Shown here piece by piece: positions 43,006-52,843 of a DNA stretch of 64,000 bases; the stretch's first letter is position 1; each line of letters opens with the position of its first letter. The notes below the pieces were generated by a model that was given only the letters and a program-made list of their open reading frames with translations, ran no database searches and had not been told where the DNA came from. Location of the stretch: NCBI GenBank assembly GCA_958295725.1, contig OY282368.1:124001-188000 (forward strand), given 5' to 3'. The position numbers were made by a program, and so were the translations under genes. Source of the stretch: an uncultured Alphaproteobacteria bacterium. GTDB taxonomy: Bacteria; Pseudomonadota; Alphaproteobacteria; UBA2966.

Positions 43006-46000
43006 ATGAGCCTCGCCGCCGTCTCGCTCGACGACAAGTACACGGCTTCCAGCGGCCGCGCGTTCATGACCGGGATCCAGGCCCTCGTCCGGCTTCCCCT
43101 GATGCAGCGGGAGCGGGACCTCGCGGCGGGCCTGAACACGGCCGGCTTCATATCGGGCTATCGAGGGTCGCCCCTGGGCGGCTACGATCAGGCTCTCTGG
43201 CGGGCCGACGCATACCTGAAGGAGCACCACGTCAGGTTCGTTCCCGGCGTCAACGAGGACCTCGCGCTGACCGCCGCCTGGGGGTCGCAGCAACTGCATC
43301 TCTACCCCGACGCCCGCTACGACGGCGTCTTCGCGGTCTGGTACGGCAAGGGTCCCGGCGTCGACCGTTCGGGAGACGTCTTCAAGCAGGGCAACGGGCA
43401 CGGGACCGCCAGGCACGGCGGCCTGCTGGCGATCGCTGGGGACGATCCGGCGGCGAAGTCCTCGACCTCGCCCCATCAGACCGAGCACACCTTCATCGGC
43501 GCGTCGATGCCGGTGCTGGTCCCGGCGGACGTTCAGGAGTTCATCGACCTCGGACTGTACGGTTTCGCCCTGTCCCGCTTCTCCGGCCTGTGGGTCGGGT
43601 TCAAGACGCTTTCGGACAACGCCGAGAGCACGGCCATCGTCGATATCGATCCGTCCCGTCCCGCCATCGTCGTGCCCGAAGATTTCGAGGTGCCGGCCGA
43701 TGGACTGAGCCTGCGTTGGCCGGACGACAGGTTCGAGCAGGAGATCCGGCTGCACGAATGCAAGATCCCGGCCGCGCTCGCCTTCTGCCGCGCCAATTCC
43801 CTGAACGGGACCGTGCTGTCGGGACCCAGGCGCCGGTTCGGCATCGTGACCGCGGGCAAGGCCTATCTCGACGTGCGTCAGGCCTTGGACGACCTGGGGA
43901 TCGACGAGGCCGCCGCGCGCGAGCTCGGTATCGCCGTCTACAAGGTCGGCATGGTCTGGCCCCTGGAGCCCGAGGGCATGACGGCCTTCGCCCGGGGCCT
44001 CGACGAGATCCTCGTCGTCGAGGAGAAGCGGGGCCTCGTCGAGGAGCAGTTGAAGGACCTGCTCTATCACCTGCCCGACGGCGAGCGTCCCCGGATCGTC
44101 GGCAAGTCCGACGAGAACGGCGCTCCCTTCGTCCCGGTGGCCGGGGAGCTGGGCGCTCCGCTCGTCGCCCGGGCCATCGCCCGGCGGATCGCGCCGTTCC
44201 ACGCGACCGACCGCATCGCCGAACACCTCGCGTTCCTGGACTCCAAGGACGCGGACGTCGCCTCCCTCGATCCCGGGCGCCGGCGCACCCCCTACTTCTG
44301 CTCGGGATGCCCCCACAACACGGGCACCAAGGTGCCCGACGGCTCGTTCGCCAACGCCGGGATCGGCTGCCACTGGATGGCGTTGTACATGGACCGCGAC
44401 ACCCTCACCTACACGCACATGGGCGGCGAGGGCGCCAACTGGATCGGCCTGGCGCCGTTCACGGGCACGCCGCACCTGTTCCAGAACATGGGCGACGGGA
44501 CGTTCTACCATTCGGGGTTGCTGGCGGTGCGGGCCAACGTCGCCGCCGGCGCCGACATGACCTACAAGATCCTCTTCAACGACGCGGTCGCCATGACCGG
44601 CGGGCAACCGATCGAGGGCCAGTTGACGGTCCCCCGGATCGCCTGGCAGGTGCACGCGGAGGGCGTCGCGAAGATCGCCGTGACGTCGGACGACCCCGGC
44701 AAGTATCCGACCGCCGCCGACTTCCCGCCGGGAACGACGATCCACCGTCGCGACGAGCTGATCGAGGTCCAGGAGAGCCTCCGCGACACCCCCGGCGTCA
44801 CGGTCCTGATCCACGACCAGACCTGCGCGGCGGAGAAGCGCCGGCGCCGCAAGCGCGGGCTCTTCCCCGACCCCGCCAAGCGGGTCTTCATCAACCATCG
44901 CGTCTGCGAGGGGTGCGGCGACTGTTCCGCGACCGCGAACTGCGTTTCGATCGAGCCGCTGGAGACCGAGTTCGGCCGCAAGCGCGCGATCAACCAGTCG
45001 TCCTGCAACAAGGACTATTCCTGCGTCGACGGTTTCTGCCCGAGCTTCGTGACGGTGCATGGCGGCGGGGCGCGGCGGCTCGCGGCGAGCGTCGACGCGG
45101 CGGCGGCGGTCGCCGGACTGCCCGAGCCGGATCTGCCCAGGGCCGATTCGCCCTACGGAATCGTGGTGACCGGCATCGGCGGCACGGGCGTCGTCACGGT
45201 CGGCGCGCTGCTCGGCATGGCGGCGCACCTCGAGGGGAAGGGCTGCACGATCCTCGACATGACGGGACTCGCCCAGAAGGGCGGCGCCGTGATCTCGCAC
45301 GTGCGTATCGCCGAGACGCGGGACAGGCTCCACGCCGTGCGCCTGAGCGCCGGCGCGGCGGATGTCCTCGTGGGCTGCGACATGGTCGTGGCGGCGGACA
45401 AGGAAGCCCTGATGCGTGTGCGCAAGGGGGCCACGCGCGCGGTGATCAACAGCCGCGTGACGCCGACTTCCCATTTCACGCTCGATCCGGACGTCGACTT
45501 CGGAGAGGCGCACCTGCGCCAGGTCATCCGCGCCACGGCCGGCGACGACCTCGCCGAGTTCGTGGACGCCACGGGACTGGCGACCGCCCTGTTGGGGGAC
45601 GCCATCGCCACCAACCTGTTCCTCGTCGGCTACGCTTATCAGCGCGGCCTGATCCCGGTCTCGGCCGAGGCGATTCGGCGCGCCATCGAGCTCAACGACG
45701 TCGCCGTGGAGAGCAACCTGCGGGCGTTCGGCTGGGGGCGCGCCGCCGCCCACGATCCCGTCCGCGTCGAGGCTGCGGCCCGGCCCGTGTTCCAGGGCGC
45801 GGCATCCGTCGCTACGGACCTGAAAGACATTGCGGCGATCCGCGAGGCCGAGCTCGCCGCCTATCAGGACGCGGCCTACGCGCGGCGCTATCGCCAGCTC
45901 GTCGACCGCGCGGCGGCGGCCGAACGGAGCAGGGCCGGGGGGATGACGGGTCTCGCCGAGGCCGTGGCCCGCAACTACTTCAAGCTGCTGGCCTACAAGG

Positions 46001-46476
46001 ACGAGTACGAGGTCGCGCGCCTGTACGCCGACGAGAGCTTTCTCGCCGACCTGGACGCGCGGTTCGAGGGCGACTTCACGCTCCGGTTCCATCTCGCCCC
46101 GCCCATCGGGTCCCGCCGCGACCCGCGGACCGGCGAGTTGCGAAAGCGCGAGTTCGGCCCCTGGATGCTGACCGTCTTCCGCATCCTCGCCAGGCTCAAA
46201 CGGCTGCGCGGCACGGCGTTCGACGTCTTCGGACATACCCGGGAACGCCGCATGGAGCGAAGGCTGATAACGGAGTACGAGGGCACGATCGGCGAGCTGA
46301 TCGACGGCCTCGACGTCGACAATCACGCGCTGGCCATCGAGATCGCCGCCCTGCCGTCACGGATCCGGGGATTCGGGCACGTGAAGGAACGGAACGTCGA
46401 GACGGCGAAAGCGGAGGAACGGCATCTGTTGTCCCTCTTTCGGAGCCCGGCGCCGCACGCGCGAGCAGCCGAATAG
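43006..46476 (+). CDS. Indolepyruvate ferredoxin oxidoreductase, fused alpha-gamma type
   Basis: A 1156-residue fused enzyme that converts aryl- or 2-oxo-acids to acyl-CoA with a ferredoxin, in aromatic or branched amino acid breakdown. The N-terminal part has FISGYRGSPLGGYDQALW near residue 43, and the thiamine diphosphate site is near GGEGANWIGLAPFTG around 474. CEGCGDCSATANC near 639 gives Fe-S ligands. The C-terminal gamma domain has GIGGTGVVTVGALLGMAAHL near 724. The length matches proteobacterial fused forms. Upstream in-frame residues are antisense to the epimerase start, so ATG 43006 is chosen. Confidence 0.93.
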   Translation: MSLAAVSLDDKYTASSGRAFMTGIQALVRLPLMQRERDLAAGLNTAGFISGYRGSPLGGYDQALWRADAYLKEHHVRFVPGVNEDLALTAAWGSQQLHLYPDARYDGVFAVWYGKGPGVDRSGDVFKQGNGHGTARHGGLLAIAGDDPAAKSSTSPHQTEHTFIGASMPVLVPADVQEFIDLGLYGFALSRFSGLWVGFKTLSDNAESTAIVDIDPSRPAIVVPEDFEVPADGLSLRWPDDRFEQEIRLHECKIPAALAFCRANSLNGTVLSGPRRRFGIVTAGKAYLDVRQALDDLGIDEAAARELGIAVYKVGMVWPLEPEGMTAFARGLDEILVVEEKRGLVEEQLKDLLYHLPDGERPRIVGKSDENGAPFVPVAGELGAPLVARAIARRIAPFHATDRIAEHLAFLDSKDADVASLDPGRRRTPYFCSGCPHNTGTKVPDGSFANAGIGCHWMALYMDRDTLTYTHMGGEGANWIGLAPFTGTPHLFQNMGDGTFYHSGLLAVRANVAAGADMTYKILFNDAVAMTGGQPIEGQLTVPRIAWQVHAEGVAKIAVTSDDPGKYPTAADFPPGTTIHRRDELIEVQESLRDTPGVTVLIHDQTCAAEKRRRRKRGLFPDPAKRVFINHRVCEGCGDCSATANCVSIEPLETEFGRKRAINQSSCNKDYSCVDGFCPSFVTVHGGGARRLAASVDAAAAVAGLPEPDLPRADSPYGIVVTGIGGTGVVTVGALLGMAAHLEGKGCTILDMTGLAQKGGAVISHVRIAETRDRLHAVRLSAGAADVLVGCDMVVAADKEALMRVRKGATRAVINSRVTPTSHFTLDPDVDFGEAHLRQVIRATAGDDLAEFVDATGLATALLGDAIATNLFLVGYAYQRGLIPVSAEAIRRAIELNDVAVESNLRAFGWGRAAAHDPVRVEAAARPVFQGAASVATDLKDIAAIREAELAAYQDAAYARRYRQLVDRAAAAERSRAGGMTGLAEAVARNYFKLLAYKDEYEVARLYADESFLADLDARFEGDFTLRFHLAPPIGSRRDPRTGELRKREFGPWMLTVFRILARLKRLRGTAFDVFGHTRERRMERRLITEYEGTIGELIDGLDVDNHALAIEIAALPSRIRGFGHVKERNVETAKAEERHLLSLFRSPAPHARAAE

Positions 46477-46479
46477 ATC

Positions 46480-46499
46480 GGACGCCGGTGGCGGCGTCC
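46480..46499. terminator. Hairpin after the indolepyruvate oxidoreductase gene
   Basis: GGACGCC-GGTGGC-GGCGTCC, a 7-bp perfect stem starting 4 bp after the stop codon at 46474-46476. No T-run follows, so it is only a possible terminator, in a gap leading to a convergent gene. Confidence 0.4.
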
Positions 46500-46672
46500 G
46501 GCCCGCTCCCACCGACGCGAAACACGGACATGCGCCGCCCGACATGGCGTACCCCGGAGAGGCCGGACTCGTCCGCGCCGCCCATCCCGCACATGAAGAC
46601 GTCCAGGCGATGGAGTCGAAGGGTGACTCGTTCACGGGGGCGGTCTGTCCGCCTCGGAAGCCGGGAGTGGGG

Positions 46673-47374
46673 CTACGGGCGGCGCCACTCGGCAAGGAGA
46701 TCGAGGACCTCGATGCCGCCCAAGGTCAGAGCGACGCAGGCGAGACCGTCGCGAATCGGGCGGAGGTAGGACTTGCGTCCCGGTATGGCGGGACCCATGG
46801 CGACCGGACCTTCGGCGAGGCTCAGGCCCGCTTTGTTCATCCGAAGGACGAGCTCGGTCTGTGCGCCCATACCGTGGGAGCGGATCGGCAGATCGCGGAT
46901 CGACGCGGTACGGAACAGGCGCACTCCGGCGTGCAGATCCGAGAGCGGGATTCCCCGCACGCACCGCGCAAGCCAGGTGAGCGTGGGCGAACCGAGCTTC
47001 GCGTTGTACCAGGGGCGGGTGCTCGAAGTGCGCCAGCCCATCAGGAAGTCGGCGCCGGAACGTTCGAACTCGTCGATGAGCCGGGGAAGGACCGGTTCGA
47101 GAGGCCATTCGCCGTCGCCGTCGGTGGCGGCGCACCAGGGCGTCTCGACCGAAGCGAGCACGGCGCGCCAGGCATGGCCTAAACCGGGTTCGGGCACGAA
47201 GACGACCTGTGCGCCCGCCTCTCGGGCGCGGTCGCCCGAACCGTCGGTCGAGGCGTTGTCGATGACCAGGAGCCGGGCGCCGGGCGCGGCGCGGCGCGCG
47301 TCCTCGAGGACCGTGGAGATCGTCTTCGCTTCGTTGCGGCAGAACACCGAGATGGTGAGGGCGTCCGGAATCAA
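46673..47374 (-). CDS. Family 2 glycosyltransferase (DPM-like)
   Basis: A 233-residue GT-A glycosyltransferase using an activated sugar to build a lipid-linked or surface sugar. ALTISVFCRNEAKTISTVLE at the N terminus, VIDNASTDGSGDRARE near residue 37, CAATDGDGEWPLEPVLPRL near 81 (the metal-binding DxD) and DLHAGVRLFRTASI near 145 are as in polyprenyl-phosphate mannosyltransferases. The C-terminal tail has a weak hydrophobic run but no clear membrane helices. It lies 33 bp downstream of the membrane glycosyltransferase gene. Confidence 0.87.
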   Translation of the reverse strand: MIPDALTISVFCRNEAKTISTVLEDARRAAPGARLLVIDNASTDGSGDRAREAGAQVVFVPEPGLGHAWRAVLASVETPWCAATDGDGEWPLEPVLPRLIDEFERSGADFLMGWRTSSTRPWYNAKLGSPTLTWLARCVRGIPLSDLHAGVRLFRTASIRDLPIRSHGMGAQTELVLRMNKAGLSLAEGPVAMGPAIPGRKSYLRPIRDGLACVALTLGGIEVLDLLAEWRRP

Positions 47375-47407
47375 TGGAACCTCCGCTCGAACGGCAGGCG
47401 CCGCGCG

Positions 47408-49102
47408 TCACTCTGGGCCGGAGTCGGGTCGAGTCCGGTCCCCGTCGGCCGGCGTTTCGTAGAGATACAGATAAAAATTCTCGTCGAAAGCGATGGCCCC
47501 CGTGAAAGACGCGAGCGGCCGGACACGCCGTTGTCCGGGTGGAATCCGCAACTCGACCGCGAGGATCATCAAAACCTTGCCATCGTTGCGGGCGGCCAGG
47601 GCCTGCGTTTGGGAGAGCAAGGTCGGGGCATCGATGCTGCCTTGCGGCCCGACGCCGATACGCGCCCCGTCCCAGCGAACGAAGGAGCCCTCGCGGTTTC
47701 CCTGCACGTAGTGGATCCGCTTCTTCGGCGACAGATGCCCGAGCACGGCGCTGGCGGACCAGTCCGGGAAACCGATCATCGGCAAGGACTCCAGGTCGTT
47801 GGCCCGGATGTATTCGGCGGTGCGCTCCGCGAGGGAAAAGGGACGTTCGACCTCGATGGCGACGGCTCTCAATCCACCGAACGCATGCATCGCCAGGAGA
47901 CCGGTCAGCAGAACGCTTCCCGCACGACGCGCGGCGACCGCGCGACGGCTCTCGCGGTCGGCGGCGGGGCCGCCGTCCAGATACCTTCCGCCCCACACCA
48001 GCACCAGAAGGGAGATCAGAAGAAAACCGTGGTGCCGGAAGGAACCGTAATGGATCGTGTAGAAGAAAATCAGGAATCCGGCCACGAGGCAGAGGAAAAG
48101 AAACAGCGCGACGGGCCTCCGCCAGCAGAAGGCGACGACGGTCGCCACCAGCGCCAACGCCATCGCTACTCCATAGACCCCATAGATGGTCTCTGGCTGC
48201 CCCGGAAGGGTCACCACCGGCAGGAATTTCGGGTCGATGGGGAAGAAGACGACGGACGGAATGGTTTTCAAGCGTTGCGCCAGCCGCGACGGGTTCCATT
48301 CCAGGTGCCACGAATAATGCCAGGTCGCGTTCAGCGAGGACAGAGTCATGTCGGCCGGTGGAATCATTTGCAGTATTGCGAGCAGGATCCCGGCGGCTGC
48401 AATGGCGAATCCGGCGTAGAGTTTTCGTGCGTCCACCGCATCGTCTTCCACCAGGGCGCGGCGGTTGAGCCAGTAATCGAGCGCGAGAGCGAGCAGCACG
48501 CCAATGGCGACGATACAGGCGTGGGCGCTGGTATTGCTCATCAGAGCCAGCGCCAGGGCCAGCCACAGCGGCTTTCGATAACGATGCCGCAGAAGCGCGC
48601 ACGTCACGACGATGAAGAGCAGGCCGAGCGCATAGTTGCGCGACATCACCCCGTATTCGTAGAGAGGAAAATAGCCGAAGGCGAACAGAACCTTCTGGAG
48701 CGGGCCGAAGGGCGCATACCGCGCCACCACGAAGATGACGGCGGAGGCGATCGTCCAGTGGAAGATCTGCATCCCCACCGGAGAAGACGTCAGCCGCGTG
48801 ATCGGCAGCAGCAACAGATGCCACAGCTTCGGGATCGTCTCGTATTCCATGTTGCGGAACAGGTCCAACGGTCCCGTGCTGTCGCGCGGGAGCATCCAGT
48901 GCTGGAGTTCGTCGCGCCACAGTTCGTGGTGGAACAGGGTGAAGGCGAGCAGCAGGGCATAGGCCGCGGTCAGCGCCGGAGCGAACCACGGCGCCTCCCC
49001 GATGGATGGGGCCGTGGGAAAAGACCGGGACGGCGTCTTCCGGTCGGGACGATGACGCTTGCGAGGGGCGGAGGGGCTCCTTTTCCGGTTGCGTCCGTTC
49101 AC
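47408..49102 (-). CDS. PMT-like membrane glycosyltransferase
   Basis: A 564-residue membrane protein with about ten helices. A basic N-terminal stretch precedes the first helix, and the first external loop holds LWRDELQHWMLPRDS near residue 60, the R-D-E motif that serves as catalytic acid in protein/lipid mannosyltransferases (GT39-like). Loops near MIPPADMTLSSLNATWHYSW and the soluble end ENFYLYLYETPADGD have no known role. A GTG start at 49102 overlaps the stop of the DUF1244 gene by 4 bp. With the adjacent GT2 it probably adds sugars to lipids or proteins at the inner membrane. Confidence 0.75.
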   Translation of the reverse strand: MNGRNRKRSPSAPRKRHRPDRKTPSRSFPTAPSIGEAPWFAPALTAAYALLLAFTLFHHELWRDELQHWMLPRDSTGPLDLFRNMEYETIPKLWHLLLLPITRLTSSPVGMQIFHWTIASAVIFVVARYAPFGPLQKVLFAFGYFPLYEYGVMSRNYALGLLFIVVTCALLRHRYRKPLWLALALALMSNTSAHACIVAIGVLLALALDYWLNRRALVEDDAVDARKLYAGFAIAAAGILLAILQMIPPADMTLSSLNATWHYSWHLEWNPSRLAQRLKTIPSVVFFPIDPKFLPVVTLPGQPETIYGVYGVAMALALVATVVAFCWRRPVALFLFLCLVAGFLIFFYTIHYGSFRHHGFLLISLLVLVWGGRYLDGGPAADRESRRAVAARRAGSVLLTGLLAMHAFGGLRAVAIEVERPFSLAERTAEYIRANDLESLPMIGFPDWSASAVLGHLSPKKRIHYVQGNREGSFVRWDGARIGVGPQGSIDAPTLLSQTQALAARNDGKVLMILAVELRIPPGQRRVRPLASFTGAIAFDENFYLYLYETPADGDRTRPDSGPE

Positions 49103-49416
49103 GAACGCTCTTCTTGCGACGCCTCGCCGAACGCCGCGAGCTGTTCCGGCGTGGCCTCGGCCTGATGTCTCGACTTCCATTCCGAATACGGCATCCCGTA
49201 GACGATCTCGCGAGCGTCGTCGTAACTCATCTCGAGACCCCGATCCTCCGCCTCGGCGCGATACCATTTCGACAGGCAGTTCCGGCAGAACCCGGCGAGG
49301 TTCATGAGATCGATGTTCTGGACGTCCGTCCGCTCGCGCAGATGGTCGACGAGCGTGCGGAACGCCGCCGCCTCGAGCTCCGTGCGGGTCTTTTCGTCAA
49401 GCGCCTTCTCGTTCAT
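49099..49416 (-). CDS. DUF1244 family protein
   Basis: A 105-residue small helical protein of unknown function, common in Proteobacteria. NIDLMNLAGFCRNCLSKWYR near residue 34 and SYDDAREIVYGMPYSEWKSR near 64 are the family signature; the two cysteines of CRNC may bind a metal. The last four bases of the gene overlap the GTG of the membrane glycosyltransferase, so it is translationally coupled to it. The gene before it on the + strand diverges. Confidence 0.9.
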   Translation of the reverse strand: MNEKALDEKTRTELEAAAFRTLVDHLRERTDVQNIDLMNLAGFCRNCLSKWYRAEAEDRGLEMSYDDAREIVYGMPYSEWKSRHQAEATPEQLAAFGEASQEERS

Positions 49417-49496
49417 GTCCGACCTCCGTGGCTGGCATCCGAAATTCCCCGACTTGTTACCGCAACAACGGCCCCGGGGCCACCCGGCGGGCGCGC

Positions 49497-49760
49497 ATGG
49501 CTGAGTCGCACGAACCCTCGGAGGCCCGCCTCCCCGCCGAAACCGTCAATCGCATTCTCGATGTACAGGAAAGCGAGCTGCGGATCAGGGGACGGGATCT
49601 CGATGTTCGGGAAACCGAGATCAAGGCCGATGCTGAGTACGCCAGCGTTTCCCTCGATGCTCGGGTAGTCGATCGGGAAAACGAACGCGCCGCGCAGGAT
49701 CGCATCCACAAGCGGAATGCGCTGTTCGTCGTCGTGTTCGGCGCTCTTCTTCGCGGGGCC
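49497..49760 (+). pseudogene. Coiled-coil plus one-helix protein, probably truncated
   Basis: From the ATG at 49497 a frame of 85-90 residues (ETVNRILDVQESELRIRGRD, IKADAEYASVSLDARVVDRE) has heptad-like charged coiled-coil, then HKRNALFVVVFGALL, the beginning of a membrane helix. The frame then runs antisense into the carboxylate-amine ligase with arginine-rich, non-protein sequence, so the C terminus has been lost by deletion or frameshift. Similar coiled-coil/helix proteins with unknown roles exist in proteobacteria. No clear ribosome site. Confidence 0.4.
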
Positions 49761-49836
49761 GCGCACGGAGCCCGACAGTCGGCATTACCCCGGCGTCGAT
49801 CGCCGCAGCGCGTTCAACGAAGTACAGCGTCGGCGT

Positions 49837-50979
49837 TCAGCCGCCGACGCCGGCGACGGTTTCCTCGATCAGCCAGTCGACGACCGCACGCAGCGCCTCG
49901 GCCGCGTCCGCGCCCGCCTCCAGCGCCGATCTGTAAATGGCGAGTTGGCGCTGCGCGCTCGTCCCTCGGGCCACGATGTCGCGCGCGTGCTCGACCTCGT
50001 CGACGCAGCCCAGCGCTTCCGCGTCCTCGCGAACGATCTCGACGATTTCCTCCAGCAGGTCGGGATAGGGCACCGGCTCGCCCTTGCCGAAATCGACGAG
50101 CTCTCCGCCCGGACCATGGCGCTGCGCGAGCCACCGGTTCTCGTCGATGAGAGTCCGTGGATAGATGCGCCAGCGCTGGTTCCCCTGACGCAGGCGATAC
50201 AGCATCCGGATCAGGCAGACGTAGATGGCGGCGATCGTGATCGCGTCATCGAGACGGGTGCATACGTCGCAGATACGCATTTCCAGCGTCGGGAAGCGGG
50301 CACTGGGGCGCACGTCCCACCACAGCTTGCTGGCGTCCTCGATCAGGCCCGCCGACACCATCTGGCCGACGAGCCGTTGATACTCGCCGTAGCTCTCGAA
50401 CAGGTCCGGGATGCCGGTCCTCGGCAACCCGTCGAAGACGCTCAGCCGATAGGACATCAGGCCCGTTTCCAGCCCTCCCCAGAACGGCGAGGACGTGCTC
50501 AGCGCCAGCAGATGAGGCATGAAGTAGCGCGCCTGGCCCATCAGGTCGATACGCAGATCCTCGTCCTCTATGCCGAGATGGACGTGGAGGCCGCAGATCA
50601 CCAGACGCCGGGCGAGAGCCTGCAGATCCCGGGCCAGCATGTTGTAGCGTTCCTTGTCGGTATGCTTCTGGTCGTGCCAGTCGGCGAACGGGTGCGTCGC
50701 CGCCGCGATGGGCGCGAGACCGTGCAGGGCGGCCACGTCCGCCACCGTCGCGCGCAGGCGCGAGAGATCGGCCCGGGCCTCGGAGATGGAGCGGCACACG
50801 CGGGTTCCGACCTCGATCTGCGCCCGGAGAAACTCGGGACTGACCTGATCCGTCAGCCGTTTCTCGCACTCCGCCATCATCGCCGGCGGCGGCTCCGCGC
50901 ACAGGTCGCGCGTCTTCCGATCGACCAGAAGGTATTCCTCCTCGATCCCGACGGTGAATGCCGGTTCCCTCGGGGCCAT
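49837..50979 (-). CDS. Carboxylate-amine ligase, YbdK/GCS2 family
   Basis: A 380-residue member of glutamate-cysteine ligase family 2 (YbdK type), which joins an amine to a carboxylate using [21 protein letters not shown] near residue 9, [20 protein letters not shown] near 96, [14 protein letters not shown] near 128 and [20 protein letters not shown] near 218 are conserved. YbdK makes gamma-glutamylcysteine weakly; the real product is unsure. The start is an ATG at 50979. It lies 11 bp downstream of the N-formylglutamate amidohydrolase-like gene on the same strand. Confidence 0.9.
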   Translation of the reverse strand: MAPREPAFTVGIEEEYLLVDRKTRDLCAEPPPAMMAECEKRLTDQVSPEFLRAQIEVGTRVCRSISEARADLSRLRATVADVAALHGLAPIAAATHPFADWHDQKHTDKERYNMLARDLQALARRLVICGLHVHLGIEDEDLRIDLMGQARYFMPHLLALSTSSPFWGGLETGLMSYRLSVFDGLPRTGIPDLFESYGEYQRLVGQMVSAGLIEDASKLWWDVRPSARFPTLEMRICDVCTRLDDAITIAAIYVCLIRMLYRLRQGNQRWRIYPRTLIDENRWLAQRHGPGGELVDFGKGEPVPYPDLLEEIVEIVREDAEALGCVDEVEHARDIVARGTSAQRQLAIYRSALEAGADAAEALRAVVDWLIEETVAGVGG

Positions 50980-50990
50980 GCCGTCCTCCC

Positions 50991-51815
50991 TCAATAGCGT
51001 TCGATGTCGAAGGGACCTTCGCGGTCGACGACGGCCGCGACGACCCGTCCCACCCGCGCCGCCCAGAGCTCCGCGCCGTGATGGGTATCCACGAGATCCT
51101 GCCGAACCTCGACGAGCACGTGAGGAATGCCCCGGTCGCCGCCGTGGGCGTGGATCGAATAGCCCACGGCGTCGCGGCCCGAGTAGGGTTGGTTGTCGCC
51201 GACGACGACGTCGGGCCACTCGGACAGCGCGGCGATCAGCGGCCGCGCGAGGCGCGGGTCGCGGTTCCACAGGACGCCCATGTGCCATGGCCGTTCGTAC
51301 CCGTCCATGATCGGCGTGAAGGTATGCACGGCGACGTAAGCCGGCACGACGCCCCGGCCAGAGAATCGCGCCAGCGCCGTGTCCACCGCCTCGTGGAACG
51401 GGTGGAAATAGGCGTTCTGGCGGCGCTCGATCTCGGCGGCGTCGAGCCCTCCGTTGTCCGGGATCTCGATGCCATCGCTGACCGCGGGGATGGATGTCGC
51501 GTGTCCGGGCCGGCGGTTGCAGTCGATCAGCAGACGCGAGTAGGCGGACAGCACCGCCGGGGCGTCGAGCGCCTTCGACATGCGCCGCGTGATGTCCGCC
51601 GCGCCGATGTCGAACGCGATGTGACGACGCAACAGCTCGGGATCGAGGCCCAGCGCGCCGTAGGCCGCGGGCAGGGCGTTGCTCGCGTGATCGCAGACCA
51701 GCAGGATATCCGCCGTCCCCGACTCGTTCAGCGTCGCGAACGGGGCCGGGTCGGAAACGGCGTCGGCCTCCTCCGCCCCGGCCGGAGCGTCCGCCTGTCC
51801 GCGCGCGTCGGTCAT
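50991..51815 (-). CDS. N-formylglutamate amidohydrolase family protein
   Basis: A ~274-residue zinc hydrolase of the HutG2/N-formylglutamate deformylase family, which frees glutamate and formate. [20 protein letters not shown] near residue 30, [14 protein letters not shown] near 97 (conserved Asp/Asn/Arg), [20 protein letters not shown] near 157 and [19 protein letters not shown] near 200 identify it. The ATG at 51815 is preferred over more upstream ATG codons that overlap the divergent EamA gene. With YbdK downstream, it may act on a gamma-glutamyl or formyl compound. Confidence 0.86.
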   Translation of the reverse strand: MTDARGQADAPAGAEEADAVSDPAPFATLNESGTADILLVCDHASNALPAAYGALGLDPELLRRHIAFDIGAADITRRMSKALDAPAVLSAYSRLLIDCNRRPGHATSIPAVSDGIEIPDNGGLDAAEIERRQNAYFHPFHEAVDTALARFSGRGVVPAYVAVHTFTPIMDGYERPWHMGVLWNRDPRLARPLIAALSEWPDVVVGDNQPYSGRDAVGYSIHAHGGDRGIPHVLVEVRQDLVDTHHGAELWAARVGRVVAAVVDREGPFDIERY

Positions 51816-51904
51816 GGCGTCGCATGATACCGGCATCGCTGGCGCCGGCGAAGCCGTCGGAGTATTGATCGCCCTCCAACCACGGCGGGAGATCACGCAT
51901 CCCC

Positions 51905-52843
51905 ATGGCCAACCCGCGGGTCGCCCGTCCGGGCCTCACGATCCTCGCCGTCGGCGCGCTGCTCGTCGCGTTCTCGCCCGTCTTCGTGCGTCTCAGCGAG
52001 CTGGGGCCGACAGCCACGGCGTTCCACCGCGCGTTTCTGGCTCTGCCCGTGCTGTACGTCTGGACGGCCCTCGGGAACGCGGGCGCGCGCGGAAGAGCGC
52101 CGGACCCACGACGACCCGGCCGCCGCGATATGTGGTTGCTGGCACTCGCCGGGTCGTTCTTCGCCGGAGACCTCGCGACCTGGCATTGGGCGGTGACCCT
52201 GACCTCGGTCGCCAACGCCACGCTGTTCGCCAACACCGCGCCGATCTTCGTCACCGTCGGCGCCTGGGTGACGTTCGGCGAGCGGATCACGCCGCTGTTC
52301 CTGGTCGCGCTGCTGGTCGCCCTTTGCGGCGCGGCGATGGTGGTGGGGAGCAGCTTCGATCTCGACCGCGCCCACATTCTGGGCGACGGGATCGGCGTGG
52401 TGACGGGCATGTTCTGGGCCGCCTATCAGCTTACGGTCAAGCATCTGCGGTCCCGCCTCTCCGCCGCCACGATCATGGCGTGGTCCAGCCTGGTCACGGC
52501 CGCGGCGCTCCTGCCGCTGGTCGTCGTGTCCGGCGAGAGTCTCCTGCCCGCCACAGTGTACGGCTGGGGAATCCTTCTCGCGCTCGCCTGGCTCTCTCAC
52601 GCGGGGGGACAGGGCGCCATCGCCTACGCGCTCGCTCATCTGCCGGCCGGTTTCTCGTCGCTCGTCATCCTGATCGGCCCCCCGGCCGCGGCGGTCCTCG
52701 CTTGGCTCATTCTCGACGAGACTCTCGGCCCCCTTCAGGCGGCGGGTGGGGCGGCGGTCCTGGCTTCCATCGTCTTCGCCCGACGCGCGACGCCGGCGTT
52801 GACCCGCGGCCAGCGAGATCGTCAGGGGTCGGCCGCGCCATGA
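51905..52843 (+). CDS. EamA/DMT-family transporter
   Basis: A 312-residue inner-membrane protein with ten helices in two EamA repeats. The first repeat starts [20 protein letters not shown] near residue 11 and includes [20 protein letters not shown] near 105, the second covers [20 protein letters not shown] near 187 and [20 protein letters not shown] near 250. Family members export amino acids or other metabolites; the substrate is not given by sequence. Its stop overlaps the glycerate kinase ATG (ATGA), so the two are coupled. Confidence 0.9.
   Translation: MANPRVARPGLTILAVGALLVAFSPVFVRLSELGPTATAFHRAFLALPVLYVWTALGNAGARGRAPDPRRPGRRDMWLLALAGSFFAGDLATWHWAVTLTSVANATLFANTAPIFVTVGAWVTFGERITPLFLVALLVALCGAAMVVGSSFDLDRAHILGDGIGVVTGMFWAAYQLTVKHLRSRLSAATIMAWSSLVTAAALLPLVVVSGESLLPATVYGWGILLALAWLSHAGGQGAIAYALAHLPAGFSSLVILIGPPAAAVLAWLILDETLGPLQAAGGAAVLASIVFARRATPALTRGQRDRQGSAAP

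Noticed and set aside
42817..46326. Frame of over 1,100 codons antisense to the indolepyruvate oxidoreductase gene
   Set aside because: The + strand carries an unmistakable conserved enzyme; the antisense frame lacks stops only because of GC-rich codons.
49413..49766. Minus-strand 117-codon frame ending on the DUF1244 start
   Set aside because: Composition is unlike a protein and the opposite strand has heptad-like coding sequence, so it is probably a shadow.
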